35,199 nucleotides of DNA from JBJHAX01 sp050480705 (GCA_050480705.1 JBJHAX010000020.1:1-35199); one strand, 5' to 3'; counted from the stretch's first letter, positions 1 through 8,151 are shown. Notes: a model not told the origin generated them from the sequence alone. A program made the numbers and translations.

Positions 1-983
1 GCTACGAACCCAAGTGGGACGGGTTCCGCTGCCTGATCTTCCGGGACGGCGACGAACTGCACCTGCAGAGCCGCAACAAGAAGCCGCTGGAGGGCTACTT
101 CCCCGAGCTCGCCGCAGCGCAGGGGCCTGATCCGTTGCGCTCCCTGCTGCCCGATCGTGTGGTCGTCGACGGCGAACTCGTCGTTCCAGGCCCGCGCGGC
201 CTGGACTTCGACGCGCTGTCCGCGCGGATCCATCCAGCCGCGTCACGCATCGAGCACCTGGCGGCGGCCACACCTGCCCGCTACGTCGCATTCGACCTGC
301 TGGCACTCGGCGACACGAATCTGCTCGACACGCCGTTCGCCGAACGCAGACGACGCCTGGAGGAGCTGCTCGGTGCGACATCCGCGCCGCTGCACGTCAC
401 GCCGGCGACCCGTGACCCAGAGCGGGCCCGTGCGTGGTTCGAGCGGTTCGAAGGCGCGGGACTCGACGGTGTGATGGCCAAGCCGCTCGACGAACCCTAC
501 GCCGCAGGTAAACGCACCCTGTTCAAGGTCAAGCACGAGCGCACCGCCGACGTCGTCGTCGCCGGGTTCCGCTGGCACACCGACGGCCAGGGGGTCGGGT
601 CGCTGATGCTCGGGCTGTGGGACGACGACGGTCGGCTGGTCCACGTCGGTGTCGCGTCGTCGTTCAGCGCACAACGCCGCAAGGAGCTCGTCGACGAGCT
701 GGCCCCGCACCGCCTGCCCGAAGGCGCGGCACATCCGTGGTCGGACACCTCGACGACACCACGCGGGGTGAACCGCTGGACGGGTTCGCGCGACACCTCC
801 TGGGAGGCACTGACCCCTGAGCTGGTCGCCGAAGTCGCCTACCAGCAACTCACCGGCGATCGTTTTCGCCACGGCGCGCGCTGGCGGCGCTGGCGAGATG
901 ACCGCGACGCCAGCTCGTGCGGCTTCGATCAACTGGTCGTGGCGGCACCCGTCGAGCTCGACGAGTTGTTCGCCGACGACTGA
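1..983 (+). CDS. ligC: ATP-dependent DNA ligase, LigC type (5' end outside the window)
   Basis: The gene is open from base 3, so the true start lies before the window. Ligase motif I (KWDGFR) is read at the very beginning, and its lysine is the one that becomes adenylylated. Further on are SRNKK (motif Ia), VVDGELV (III), YVAFDLLAL (IIIa), DGVMAKP (IV) and LFKVKHERTADVVVAG (V), then an OB-fold region. The C-terminal stretch with RFRH and RWRDDRD followed by SCGFDQL resembles the end of mycobacterial LigC rather than the ligase part of three-domain LigD. Family role: nick sealing with ATP, in backup end-joining or base-excision repair. A stand-alone LigD-type polymerase lies 1 kb downstream on the other strand, as LigC and its polymerase partner are neighbours in Mycobacterium. 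No Ku gene is in the window. At most a few dozen N-terminal residues are missing. The identification is firm; the C versus D subtype is by recall. Confidence 0.9.
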   Translation, partial: YEPKWDGFRCLIFRDGDELHLQSRNKKPLEGYFPELAAAQGPDPLRSLLPDRVVVDGELVVPGPRGLDFDALSARIHPAASRIEHLAAATPARYVAFDLLALGDTNLLDTPFAERRRRLEELLGATSAPLHVTPATRDPERARAWFERFEGAGLDGVMAKPLDEPYAAGKRTLFKVKHERTADVVVAGFRWHTDGQGVGSLMLGLWDDDGRLVHVGVASSFSAQRRKELVDELAPHRLPEGAAHPWSDTSTTPRGVNRWTGSRDTSWEALTPELVAEVAYQQLTGDRFRHGARWRRWRDDRDASSCGFDQLVVAAPVELDELFADD

Positions 984-1041
984 CGACAAACGGTCGAGTA
1001 CCGTCGCGTCCCGCCGTCGACCACCATTTCGTGAGGCCGTG

Positions 1042-1995
1042 ATGTCACTGCTGGCCGCGATCCCCCCTCCACCGTTCCGTGGTATCGAGATCGGACCGCT
1101 CGACCTGCGGATGTACGGCCTGCTGATCGCCGTCGGTGCGCTGCTCGCACTGCGCATGACCGTTCGCCGCTACGACGCACTCGGCGGCGACCCCGACGTC
1201 GCTGAGAAGGCGGTGCTCATCGCGCTGCTGACCGGGTTTCTCGGCGCACGGATCGGCTATGTCATTCCGAGGTTCGCCGGGCCTGGCGGGTTCCTCGAGC
1301 GGCCGCAGGACATCCTCGCGATCTGGCAGGGCGGACTCGCGTTCTTCGGCGGATTGATCGGCGGGACGGCTGGCGCGATCCTCTTCGTGCGTCGCCGCAA
1401 CGCCGATGTTGCGGGGTTCGTGGACGCCATAGCGCCTGCGTTGCCGCTCGCCCAGGCGATCGGTCGGTGGGGCAACTACTTCAACCAGGAGTTGTTCGGA
1501 CGTCCGACGGACGTCGCGTGGGCGCTGCGGGTCGACCCGGTGCCGGCACCGACCGCGGCGAGGTTTCCCGGCGCGACGACGTTCCATCCGACGTTCCTCT
1601 ACGAGTCGCTGTGGAACGCGGCACTGGTCGTCGTCCTGCTCGCGGTGGACCGGGCCGGGTGGCTCAAACGCCGCGGGTCGCTGCTGTTCTGCTACCTGAT
1701 CGGCTACGGCGTCGGCCGCACCTGGATCGAGGCGCTGCGCGTCGACACAGTCGAGCGCTACTTCGGGCTGTCACGCAACAACTGGGTCGCCCTGGCCGTC
1801 GTGCTCGTCGGCGTCGCGGGACTCATCTTCTGGGAGCGTCGACCAAGCCACACCGTCGAGCCCGCTGAGCAGGCCTCTGCCACCGCACCCGACGACGAGG
1901 ACGCGCCGAGCAACGACGGCGTCGACGGCAACGGGGCCGGCACGGGCGAGACCGGCGGAGCGGCGCCCGGTGACGAGCGGCCACCCGACGCCTGA
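1042..1995 (+). CDS. lgt: Prolipoprotein diacylglyceryl transferase Lgt
   Basis: Inner-membrane enzyme that moves a diacylglyceryl group from phosphatidylglycerol to the lipobox cysteine of prolipoproteins. The protein has 317 residues and several hydrophobic segments. It carries the Lgt signature GRWGNYFNQELFG, an early MYGLLIAVG segment, FLYESLWN, and a late GVGRTWIEALR segment. The ATG at 1042 is chosen because it opens directly into the conserved N-terminus; the frame stays open further upstream but with no family similarity. Where E. coli Lgt has WxGGMSFHGG with an essential His, this protein reads WQGGLAFFGG; Gram-positive homologues also vary there. After the last membrane segment there is a tail of about 45 residues rich in Asp, Glu, Gly and Pro, probably disordered and cytoplasmic. 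It follows ligC by 58 bases. One likely client is the lipoprotein at 17952-19112. Confidence 0.95.
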   Translation: MSLLAAIPPPPFRGIEIGPLDLRMYGLLIAVGALLALRMTVRRYDALGGDPDVAEKAVLIALLTGFLGARIGYVIPRFAGPGGFLERPQDILAIWQGGLAFFGGLIGGTAGAILFVRRRNADVAGFVDAIAPALPLAQAIGRWGNYFNQELFGRPTDVAWALRVDPVPAPTAARFPGATTFHPTFLYESLWNAALVVVLLAVDRAGWLKRRGSLLFCYLIGYGVGRTWIEALRVDTVERYFGLSRNNWVALAVVLVGVAGLIFWERRPSHTVEPAEQASATAPDDEDAPSNDGVDGNGAGTGETGGAAPGDERPPDA

Positions 1996-1999
1996 GGCG

Positions 2000-3037
2000 T
2001 CACGCGTCCGGCGAGCGCCTGGCCCGTGATGGAGGCACGCGGGGAGGTTCCCGCGGCAACTTCGGGTAGTGAGGCGGCAGGGGCAGGTCATCGAGTCCTG
2101 CTGCCACATCCCGCTCGGCGCGTCCGGCGAGCCCGTCGAGCGGTGACACGCTGGCGTCCAGCGACACCATGGGGTCACCCCGCTTGTCGATGATCCCGGC
2201 GACGCTGCGCACCGTCGCATCGCCGGGCTCGATGTCGTCGAGCTCGTCCCAGGTGAACGGCAGGGACACCTGCGCATTTGCGGTGGGCCGGACCGCGTAC
2301 GCGCACGCCATCGAGCGATCCCACAGGTTCTGGTTGTAGTCGAGGAAGACGCGCTGGCCGCGCTGTTCGCGCCACCACGACGACGTCGCCTCGTCGGGAC
2401 GCCGCCGCTCGACTTCGCGCGCGAGCGCCACCGCTGCAGCTCGCACGAGCAGATACGGGGTCGGTTCGATGCGGACCAACACGTGGATACCGCTCGCACC
2501 CGACGTTTTTGGAAACCCGGCGATGCCGTCCTCATCGAGGACCTCGGCCACCGCCGCCGCGACACGGCGCACGGTGTCCCAGCCCACACCCGGCATCGGA
2601 TCGAGATCGATGCGCAGTTCGTCGGGCCAGTCCGCCACGGCACGGCGGTCACCATCGTCGGACAGACGCAGCGACCAGGGGTGCACGGTGATCGCTCCGA
2701 GGTTCGCCGCCCAGGCGACGTCCGCGATCGACGCCGGGCACAGCTCGGTCGCTCGGCCTCCCGAGCCGAAGACGATCTCGGCGGTGCCCAGCCAGTCGGG
2801 TCGGTCCGCCGGCAGGCGCTTCTGCACGAACGACGTCGCGTCGACCCCGCGGGGGAAGCGCTCGAGGTTGCACGGCCGGCGCAGGCAGTGCGGCATCAGC
2901 TGCGCAGCGACTGACAGGTAGTAGTCGACCAGGTCGCGTTTGGTCACGCCGACCCGGGGAAAGTAGAGCCGGTCCGGTGAGGAGATCCGGACCTGGTGGC
3001 CATCGACCTCGCGGATCTCTGCGTCGGTCGACGTCAC
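2000..3037 (-). CDS. Stand-alone LigD-type polymerase / primase (PrimPol C-like)
   Basis: A 345-residue archaeo-eukaryotic-primase-type polymerase domain with no ligase or nuclease part. Visible family marks are YFPRVGVTKRDLVDYY near the N-terminus, the metal-binding RIDLDPMPG, KTSGASGIHV (the usual KTSGGKGLHV position) and FLDYNQN. These domains add ribonucleotides or fill gaps during end-joining or excision repair. In Mycobacterium the polymerase gene (PrimPol C/PolD2) is next to ligC; here ligC is on the opposite strand just beyond lgt, with only four bases between the converging lgt and polymerase stops. The GTG start at 3037 has AAGGA eight bases upstream. The Pro/Arg-rich C-terminal 40 residues are probably disordered. 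The gene follows the EAL gene by 52 bases on the same strand and may be read with it. Confidence 0.9.
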   Translation of the reverse strand: MTSTDAEIREVDGHQVRISSPDRLYFPRVGVTKRDLVDYYLSVAAQLMPHCLRRPCNLERFPRGVDATSFVQKRLPADRPDWLGTAEIVFGSGGRATELCPASIADVAWAANLGAITVHPWSLRLSDDGDRRAVADWPDELRIDLDPMPGVGWDTVRRVAAAVAEVLDEDGIAGFPKTSGASGIHVLVRIEPTPYLLVRAAAVALAREVERRRPDEATSSWWREQRGQRVFLDYNQNLWDRSMACAYAVRPTANAQVSLPFTWDELDDIEPGDATVRSVAGIIDKRGDPMVSLDASVSPLDGLAGRAERDVAAGLDDLPLPPHYPKLPREPPRVPPSRARRSPDA

Positions 3038-3089
3038 GGCGTGCGTCCTTCGGTTCCGCCCTGGGCGCTTTGGCGCCTGCGACGGCGGT

Positions 3090-4148
3090 TCACGTCATCG
3101 CGTCGGGCGGTTGGGGTCGGCCGATGTGCCACCCCTGGCCCATGTCGGCGCCGAGCTCACCGACGACGTCGAACTGTTCTGCGGTTTCGATGCCTTCCGC
3201 GATGACCTTCGCCCCGATGTCGTGGGCCATGCCGATGACTGCACGCACGACGGCGGCTGCCGTCGCATCGGGGAGCGCTTGCACCAGGCCCATGTCGACC
3301 TTGACAACGTCGGGACGCAGGCGCGCCAGCGCCGACAACGTCCCGTAGCCCTCACCGACGTCGTCGAGGGCGACCCGGCTGCCGTTGTCCCTGTAGTACC
3401 CGACCACGTCGATCAGATGCTCCATGGAGTCGACCCGGTCGCTTTCCACCACCTCGAACACCAGCTGGGCCGGGTCGACGTCGTAGGTTCGGCACGCCGC
3501 CATCGTGGTCGCCAGGCAGATCTCGGGTCGGTAGATGCTGCTCGGCAGGAAGTTGACGAACAGTTGCGCGTCGCCGAGCCACGCCGCAGCGTGGCGGATC
3601 GCGGATTCGCGACCCAGCCGGTCGAGCGGGTGCAGCAGGTCCGCCTCCGTCGCCGCAGCGAACAGTTCGCCAGCGCCGATCTCAGTGTCGTCGGAACGCC
3701 TCGCGCGCAGCAGTGCCTCGTAGGCCACCGTCGCGCCCGAGCCGAGGTCGATGATCGGTTGGTAGACACTGTGGAAACGTGACGGGTCGCGAAGCAGCGT
3801 GATGAGGTCGCTGCTGCGGTGACGCGCTGCCTGCACGCCCAGGCTGCGCGCGGCCATGGCGAGCGCGAGACGCTCGTCGTCGTCCGCGTCGTCGGGGAAC
3901 ACCGCGATGCGGACCTCCCCGCGCTCGACCGGACTGAGCACCTGCTCGATGTGTTCGATGAGCGCGGCCGCGTCCGGCGCGTGCAACGTCACGAATCCGG
4001 GTGTTCGCCAAGCGATCTCGGCAACGCCGTCGGTCTGCTCGACGACGCGGCTCATCGTCGCCTGGTTCGAGGTGCGCAGGGCGACCTGCGTGCCGTCGGG
4101 CGCAACAGCGACGTCGCGGCAGGCACAGGGACCGGGGCAGGTGCGCAC
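3090..4148 (-). CDS. EAL-domain protein, probable cyclic-di-GMP phosphodiesterase with N-terminal Cys motif
   Basis: About 352 residues from the GTG at 4148, eight bases after the E2 stop. A GTG at 4193 would also be in frame but overlaps E2 and adds rare codons (CGA, AGA, TCT), so I prefer 4148. The C-terminal ~235 residues are an EAL domain with the metal and substrate residues in place: YEALLRA (E144), VNFLPSS (N199), FEVVES (E232), ALDDVGEGYG (D262/D263), VKVD (K283), IAEGIET (E318/E321) and GQGWHIGRP. All residues needed for hydrolysis of c-di-GMP to pGpG therefore seem present; the common DDFG is DDVG here. No GGDEF domain precedes it. The first ~115 residues are not a fold I recognise and begin with TCPGPCACRD (Cys 4, 8, 10), a possible metal or redox site. 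It is the last gene behind E1alpha-E1beta-E2. Confidence 0.88.
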   Translation of the reverse strand: MRTCPGPCACRDVAVAPDGTQVALRTSNQATMSRVVEQTDGVAEIAWRTPGFVTLHAPDAAALIEHIEQVLSPVERGEVRIAVFPDDADDDERLALAMAARSLGVQAARHRSSDLITLLRDPSRFHSVYQPIIDLGSGATVAYEALLRARRSDDTEIGAGELFAAATEADLLHPLDRLGRESAIRHAAAWLGDAQLFVNFLPSSIYRPEICLATTMAACRTYDVDPAQLVFEVVESDRVDSMEHLIDVVGYYRDNGSRVALDDVGEGYGTLSALARLRPDVVKVDMGLVQALPDATAAAVVRAVIGMAHDIGAKVIAEGIETAEQFDVVGELGADMGQGWHIGRPQPPDAMT

Positions 4149-4156
4149 AGCCAGCG

Positions 4157-5734
4157 TCAGGCGTGCAGCAGAATGCGCGACGGTTCTTCGCACAGATCGG
4201 CGACGTAGGCCACGAAGCGCCCCGCCTCGCCGCCGTCGCAGATGCGGTGATCGAAGACCAGGCGCAGCTTGCCGATCCGTCTGACGACGATCTCACCGTC
4301 GACGACCCAGGGACGTTCGCGGATCGCACCGATCCCGAGGATGCCGGCTTCCGGGTGGTTGATGATCGGGTCGCCGTCGTCGTTGCCGAACGCGCCGTAG
4401 TTGTTGACGGTGAACGTTCCCCCGGTCACGTCCGCGGGGGCGATGTCGCCGTCACGTGCCTGACGCGCCAGGTCGTTGAGCTCACCGGCGATCGTGAGCA
4501 GCGACTTCGCTTGCGCCTTCTTGATGTTGGGGACGACGAGCCCGCGGTCCGTGTCGACCGCAACACCGAGGTTGATGTCCTCGAGAAGGTGGATCTCGCC
4601 CGCCTCACCCCGCTCGGGGTCGCGGCCGACGAGTTGCGCGTTCAAGGTCGGGAACCGGCGCAGTCCGAGCACGGTCGCACGCAGCAGCACAGCGAAGGGG
4701 GTGACGCGGATGTCGAAGCCGTCGTCGCGCGCCTGTTCGGTCAGAGCGCGACGAAGGTTCCACACGCGGGTGAGGTCGACGTCACGCGTCGCCGACGCCG
4801 TGGGGATCTCCCGTCGGGAGCGTTCCATCTTCTCGACGATGCGTTTGCGGATGGTGCGGATCTGCTCGACCTCCCCGGGCCGGCGCCCACGAAAGCCGAA
4901 GCTCGGGGTATGGCGGTCGGTGGGCGGAACGTCACGATGCCCGTAGGCGGCGGCGGTGACGTCCTCGCGGGTGATGATCCCGTCCTGTCCTGTACCCGAG
5001 ACACCGGCCAGGTCGATCCCGAGATCCTTCGCGAGCTTGCGGACCGGCGGCTTCGCCCGGGGCCGGGGACCGTCGTCGACCTGCGCATCGTCCGTGGACG
5101 CCGCGGCGGCCGACGGCGAGTGCCGGCGGTCGCTGCCGTAGCCAACCAGCGGTGCAGGTTCAGCGGTGTCGGCATCCGCAGAGGTGTCGGCCTCGTCCGA
5201 GCCGGGGGCATCGACGGTTTCTTCGACCGGGCGGGCGTCGGCTGGTTCGTCGACGTCCGGACGTGCGTCCCCTGGCGATGTTGCGGACGGGACGGCACCC
5301 GGCGGGATCACCGTGACCCGCTCCGCGTCGTCGCCGGCAGCATCGCTCGTCGCGGGAGGGGTTGCATCGCCGGCGTCCTGCTCGTCGACATGCCGGCGGG
5401 GCGCATCCTCGACGCTCGGGTCGACGTGGCGTGAGATGGCGCCGCCGTTGCCGCCAGACCCGGTGGCGGCATCGCCGACACGGACCCGCAGGAGCAGGCT
5501 GCCGACCGCCAGCGTGTCGCCGACCTCGCCCACACGCGCGATGACCCGGCCCGCGAACGGCGAAGGGACTGACACGACTGCTTTGGCCGTCTCGATGTCC
5601 GCGACAGGCTGGTTGAGCGCGACCTCGTCGCCGACAGTGACGTGCCACGCGACGATCTCGCCCTCCTCGAGCCCCTCACCGAGGTCAGGCAGGCGGAAAT
5701 CCCGGACGTCGTCTTCGGTCTTCACTTCGCTCAC
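4157..5734 (-). CDS. 2-oxo acid dehydrogenase E2, dihydrolipoamide acyltransferase
   Basis: Core acyltransferase of a branched-chain 2-oxo acid or pyruvate dehydrogenase complex. Domains in order: lipoyl domain (roughly residues 10-90) with the lipoylated lysine in DIETAKAVV; a long Asp/Glu/Ala/Pro linker (about 95-225); an E3/E1-binding domain (VRKLAKDLGIDLAGVSGTG, about 232-261); and the catalytic domain from about 285, with DHRICDGG near the C-terminus supplying the His and Asp of the HxxxDG motif. An ATG lies at 5740, but GGAGG abuts it directly; GTG at 5734 sits six bases after GGAGG, so I start there. It follows E1beta by 27 bases. One lipoyl domain is present. No E3 (dihydrolipoamide dehydrogenase) gene is in the window. 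The ETAKA form is shared with actinobacterial BkdC-like proteins; the substrate is not settled. Confidence 0.93.
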   Translation of the reverse strand: MSEVKTEDDVRDFRLPDLGEGLEEGEIVAWHVTVGDEVALNQPVADIETAKAVVSVPSPFAGRVIARVGEVGDTLAVGSLLLRVRVGDAATGSGGNGGAISRHVDPSVEDAPRRHVDEQDAGDATPPATSDAAGDDAERVTVIPPGAVPSATSPGDARPDVDEPADARPVEETVDAPGSDEADTSADADTAEPAPLVGYGSDRRHSPSAAAASTDDAQVDDGPRPRAKPPVRKLAKDLGIDLAGVSGTGQDGIITREDVTAAAYGHRDVPPTDRHTPSFGFRGRRPGEVEQIRTIRKRIVEKMERSRREIPTASATRDVDLTRVWNLRRALTEQARDDGFDIRVTPFAVLLRATVLGLRRFPTLNAQLVGRDPERGEAGEIHLLEDINLGVAVDTDRGLVVPNIKKAQAKSLLTIAGELNDLARQARDGDIAPADVTGGTFTVNNYGAFGNDDGDPIINHPEAGILGIGAIRERPWVVDGEIVVRRIGKLRLVFDHRICDGGEAGRFVAYVADLCEEPSRILLHA

Positions 5735-5761
5735 GCGCATCCTCCGCGCCCGACAGGTGCT

Positions 5762-6733
5762 TCAGTAGGACAACGAACGCTCGACGGCCTCGAGCACCCG
5801 ATCGGGATTCGGTAGCCAGTACTCCTCCAGCATCGCAGGCGGGTAGGGGGTATCGAAACCCGTCACCCGCAGCACCGGAGCTTCGAGATCGTAGAACGCC
5901 TCCTGCTGGATGCGCGCGGCGACCTCCGCGCCGAGCCCGAGTGTGCGCGCGGCTTCGTGGACGACGATCGCACGACCCGTGCGACGCACCGAAGCGACGA
6001 TAGTGGCCGTGTCCAGGGGCGCGAGCGAGCGCAGGTCGACGACCTCGAGATCCCATCCGTGCGCGATCGCTGCGTCCGCGGCGTCCAGGACGGTACGCAC
6101 CATCGGCCCATAGGCGAAGACCGACGCGGTGCGGCCCCCACGCCGCACGACGGCGCGTCCCAGCGGTTCGGTGCGAACCGGCAGATCGACGTCCTCCTTC
6201 ATCCAGTAGCGCCGCTTGGGCTCCAGGAAGATCACGGGATCGTCGCTCGCGATCGCCTCGCGCATCATCGAGTACGCGTCGGACGGTGTCCCCGGTGCGA
6301 CCACCTTCAGGCCGGCGGTGTGCACCCAGTAGGTCTCGGGCGACTCGGAGTGGTGCTCGACCGCGCCGATGCCGCCGCCGAACGGAATGCGCAGCGTCAC
6401 CGGCATCGTCAACGTGCCGCGTGACCGGTTGCGCAGTTTTGCCAGGTGGCTGACGATCTGCTCGAACGCCGGGTAGGCGAAGCCGTCGAACTGGATTTCG
6501 GGCACAGGGCGCCAGCCTGCCATCGCCAGCCCGATCGCCGCGCCGACGATGCCGGACTCCGCGAGTGGCGTGTCGAAGCAACGCTCCTCCCCGAACTTCT
6601 GCTGGATCCCGTCGGTGACGCGGAACACACCACCGAGACGGCCGACGTCCTCGCCGAACACGAGCACGCGGGCGTCGTCCTGCATCGCGTCGACCAGCGC
6701 GTGGTTGATCGCCTGTGCGAGCGTGACCGCCAT
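5762..6733 (-). CDS. 2-oxo acid dehydrogenase E1 component, beta subunit
   Basis: 323 residues, usual length for the beta chain of a heterotetrameric E1. It shows FGEDVGRLGGVFRVTDG, the TPP-site DTPLAESGIVGAAIG, EIQFDGF and HHSESPE, and a C-terminal transketolase-like domain with VVDLRSLAPLD and VHEAARTLGLGAEV. With the alpha chain it decarboxylates a 2-oxo acid using thiamine diphosphate and passes the acyl group to the lipoyl arm of E2. The ATG at 6733 overlaps the alpha-subunit stop by one base (TGATG), so translation is probably coupled and keeps the subunits equal in amount. Confidence 0.93.
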   Translation of the reverse strand: MAVTLAQAINHALVDAMQDDARVLVFGEDVGRLGGVFRVTDGIQQKFGEERCFDTPLAESGIVGAAIGLAMAGWRPVPEIQFDGFAYPAFEQIVSHLAKLRNRSRGTLTMPVTLRIPFGGGIGAVEHHSESPETYWVHTAGLKVVAPGTPSDAYSMMREAIASDDPVIFLEPKRRYWMKEDVDLPVRTEPLGRAVVRRGGRTASVFAYGPMVRTVLDAADAAIAHGWDLEVVDLRSLAPLDTATIVASVRRTGRAIVVHEAARTLGLGAEVAARIQQEAFYDLEAPVLRVTGFDTPYPPAMLEEYWLPNPDRVLEAVERSLSY

Positions 6734-7845
6734 CAGTGCGCCTCCCCGCTGATCCTTGCCGCCAGCTGCCAGGGCTGATCGTCGAAATGCCCCTCACCGT
6801 CGGCGTAGACGTGCTCGAAGAGCTCCATGGGGTCGCCGTGCGGAGCTTCGAAGATCGCGCGGCGCATGTGTGCTGCGACCTCACGACCCTGCTGTTCACT
6901 GGAGTCGTCGAGATCGGCGTCGAAGGCGTCACGTCGTTCGAGCAGTCGCCGAACGCGTGCAATCGGGTCGGTGGCGACCGCCTGTTCGAGCTCTTCGTCG
7001 CTGCGGTAGCGGGACGCGTCATCGGAGGTCGTGTGCGCTTCCCGACGGTAGGTGACCGCCTCGACGAAGCTCGGACCTTCGCCGTTGCGTGCGCGTTCGA
7101 CCGCTCGCCGGGTGACCGCGTAGGAGGCGAGGACGTCGTTGCCGTCGCACCGGACACCGGGCATGCCGTAGCCCACAGCCTTGTGCGCCAGGCTCGGCGC
7201 GGCCGTCTGACGCTCGATCGGAACCGAGATCGCGTACTGGTTGTTCTGGACGAAGAACACGATGGGGGCGCGGAACACCCCGGCGAAGGTCATCGCCTCG
7301 TGCGCATCGCCCTCCGAGGTGGCGCCGTCGCCGAAATAGACCGTCGTCACCGTCGAACGTGCGTCCAGCGCGGTGCCCATGGCGAAACCGGCAGCGTGCA
7401 ACGTCTGCGTGGCGATCGAGATGGTCATCAGCCCGAAGTTGTTCTCGGAAGGATCGTGATCGCTCAGCCACGTGCCCCGGAACATGTGCATGAGACCGAC
7501 CAGGTCCACGTCGCGGGCCAGCGCCACTCCGAGTTCGCGGTAGGACGGAAAGATCCAGTCGTCCTCGTCGTGCGCCAGTGCCGAGCCGACCTGCGCCGCC
7601 TCCTGGCCGAGGCACGAGGCGTAGACGGCGAGTTGTCCCTGACGCTGCAGGTTGATCGCTTCGCGATCGGCGATCCTGGTCACGACCATCAGCCGGTACA
7701 TACGACGCAGCACGTCGTCGTCGAGATCGACGCTGTAGTCCGGGTGCTCGACGAGCCGCCCGTCGGGATCGAGCAGCTGGACGGGCTCGAGTTCAGGCAG
7801 AAGGGCCGACGCGTCGCGCCGACGGTCGTCGCTGAAGGCGTGCAT
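6733..7845 (-). CDS. 2-oxo acid dehydrogenase E1 component, alpha subunit (branched-chain type favoured)
   Basis: 370 residues from the ATG at 7845, which has GGGAG eight bases upstream; the frame is open further back, but that part is Arg-rich and unlike the family. Thiamine diphosphate motif: FGDGATSEGDAHEAM to QNNQYAIS. The phospholoop region reads AHTTSDDASRYR, close to HSTSDDSSAYR of branched-chain 2-oxo acid dehydrogenases and less like the pyruvate-type MAGDDP version. This, with the E2 lipoyl motif, makes a branched-chain substrate more likely; pyruvate is not excluded. It is the first gene of the operon E1alpha-E1beta-E2-EAL. If branched-chain, the complex would yield isobutyryl-, isovaleryl- and 2-methylbutyryl-CoA, primers that FabH enzymes can use for iso/anteiso fatty acids. 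Confidence 0.92.
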   Translation of the reverse strand: MHAFSDDRRRDASALLPELEPVQLLDPDGRLVEHPDYSVDLDDDVLRRMYRLMVVTRIADREAINLQRQGQLAVYASCLGQEAAQVGSALAHDEDDWIFPSYRELGVALARDVDLVGLMHMFRGTWLSDHDPSENNFGLMTISIATQTLHAAGFAMGTALDARSTVTTVYFGDGATSEGDAHEAMTFAGVFRAPIVFFVQNNQYAISVPIERQTAAPSLAHKAVGYGMPGVRCDGNDVLASYAVTRRAVERARNGEGPSFVEAVTYRREAHTTSDDASRYRSDEELEQAVATDPIARVRRLLERRDAFDADLDDSSEQQGREVAAHMRRAIFEAPHGDPMELFEHVYADGEGHFDDQPWQLAARISGEAH

Positions 7846-8031
7846 CGAGGCGGCTCCCTTCGCGGCCAGCCGGGGTGCCCGGTCGGCCCACGCTGCTACG
7901 TACCGTCGGCGTGGCGCGGGATCTCCGCGCTCGCCCGCCTTCCGGTCAGTCGCCGCATCCGACGTCGTGACGGCACGCTGCAGGGTCGTGCCGATCGAAA
8001 GCAGCCGGTCACGGCACAAACGTCACGCCAC

Positions 8032-8037
8032 ACTCTA
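8032..8037 (-). promoter_or_regulatory. Candidate -10 element for the dehydrogenase operon
   Basis: TAGAGT on the minus strand fits the actinobacterial TAnnnT -10 pattern. Transcription would start near 8025, leaving about 180 bases of leader before the E1alpha ATG. No good -35 stands at 16-19 bases; TTGAGC is 23 bases upstream, too far for a standard housekeeping promoter. Weak call. Confidence 0.3.
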
Positions 8038-8108
8038 GTCCTCCCAGATGCCGATCGACGGCTCAACGGCGCACCAGGCCCCGCCCGGGTCACAGGTCGG
8101 TCCGCAAG

Positions 8109-8122
8109 GGGTCCGAGGACCC
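8109..8122. promoter_or_regulatory. 14-bp palindrome, possible operator between divergent promoters
   Basis: GGGTCC-GA-GGACCC is a perfect 6-base inverted repeat with a 2-base centre, directly followed by another GGTCC half (8123-8127). It lies about 24 bases before the rightward TAGAGT element, next to where a -35 would be. A dimeric regulator could bind here and affect both directions. Its regulator is unknown. Confidence 0.35.
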
Positions 8123-8145
8123 GGTCCACCCGTGATCGCCTCCGT

Positions 8146-8151
8146 TAGAGT
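8146..8151 (+). promoter_or_regulatory. Candidate -10 element for usp
   Basis: TAGAGT on the plus strand, 81 bases before the usp ATG, mirrors the TAGAGT on the opposite strand at 8037-8032. No recognisable -35 hexamer precedes it, so the call rests on the -10 pattern and the position alone. Confidence 0.3.

Noticed and set aside
3041..3089. Hairpin GGCGC-CAAA-GCGCC between the EAL and polymerase genes as a terminator
   Set aside because: Only a 5-bp stem with no U-run, and the polymerase gene follows closely on the same strand with a ribosome site; not enough to separate the genes.
4001..5434. A 477-codon plus-strand open frame opposite E2 and the EAL gene
   Set aside because: Opposite two clear genes with intact motifs; its composition is that of a reverse-strand shadow.
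7846..8019. 58-residue N-terminal extension of E1alpha from a TTG at 8019
   Set aside because: Unlike any E1alpha N-terminus; the ATG at 7845 has a ribosome site and matches family length.
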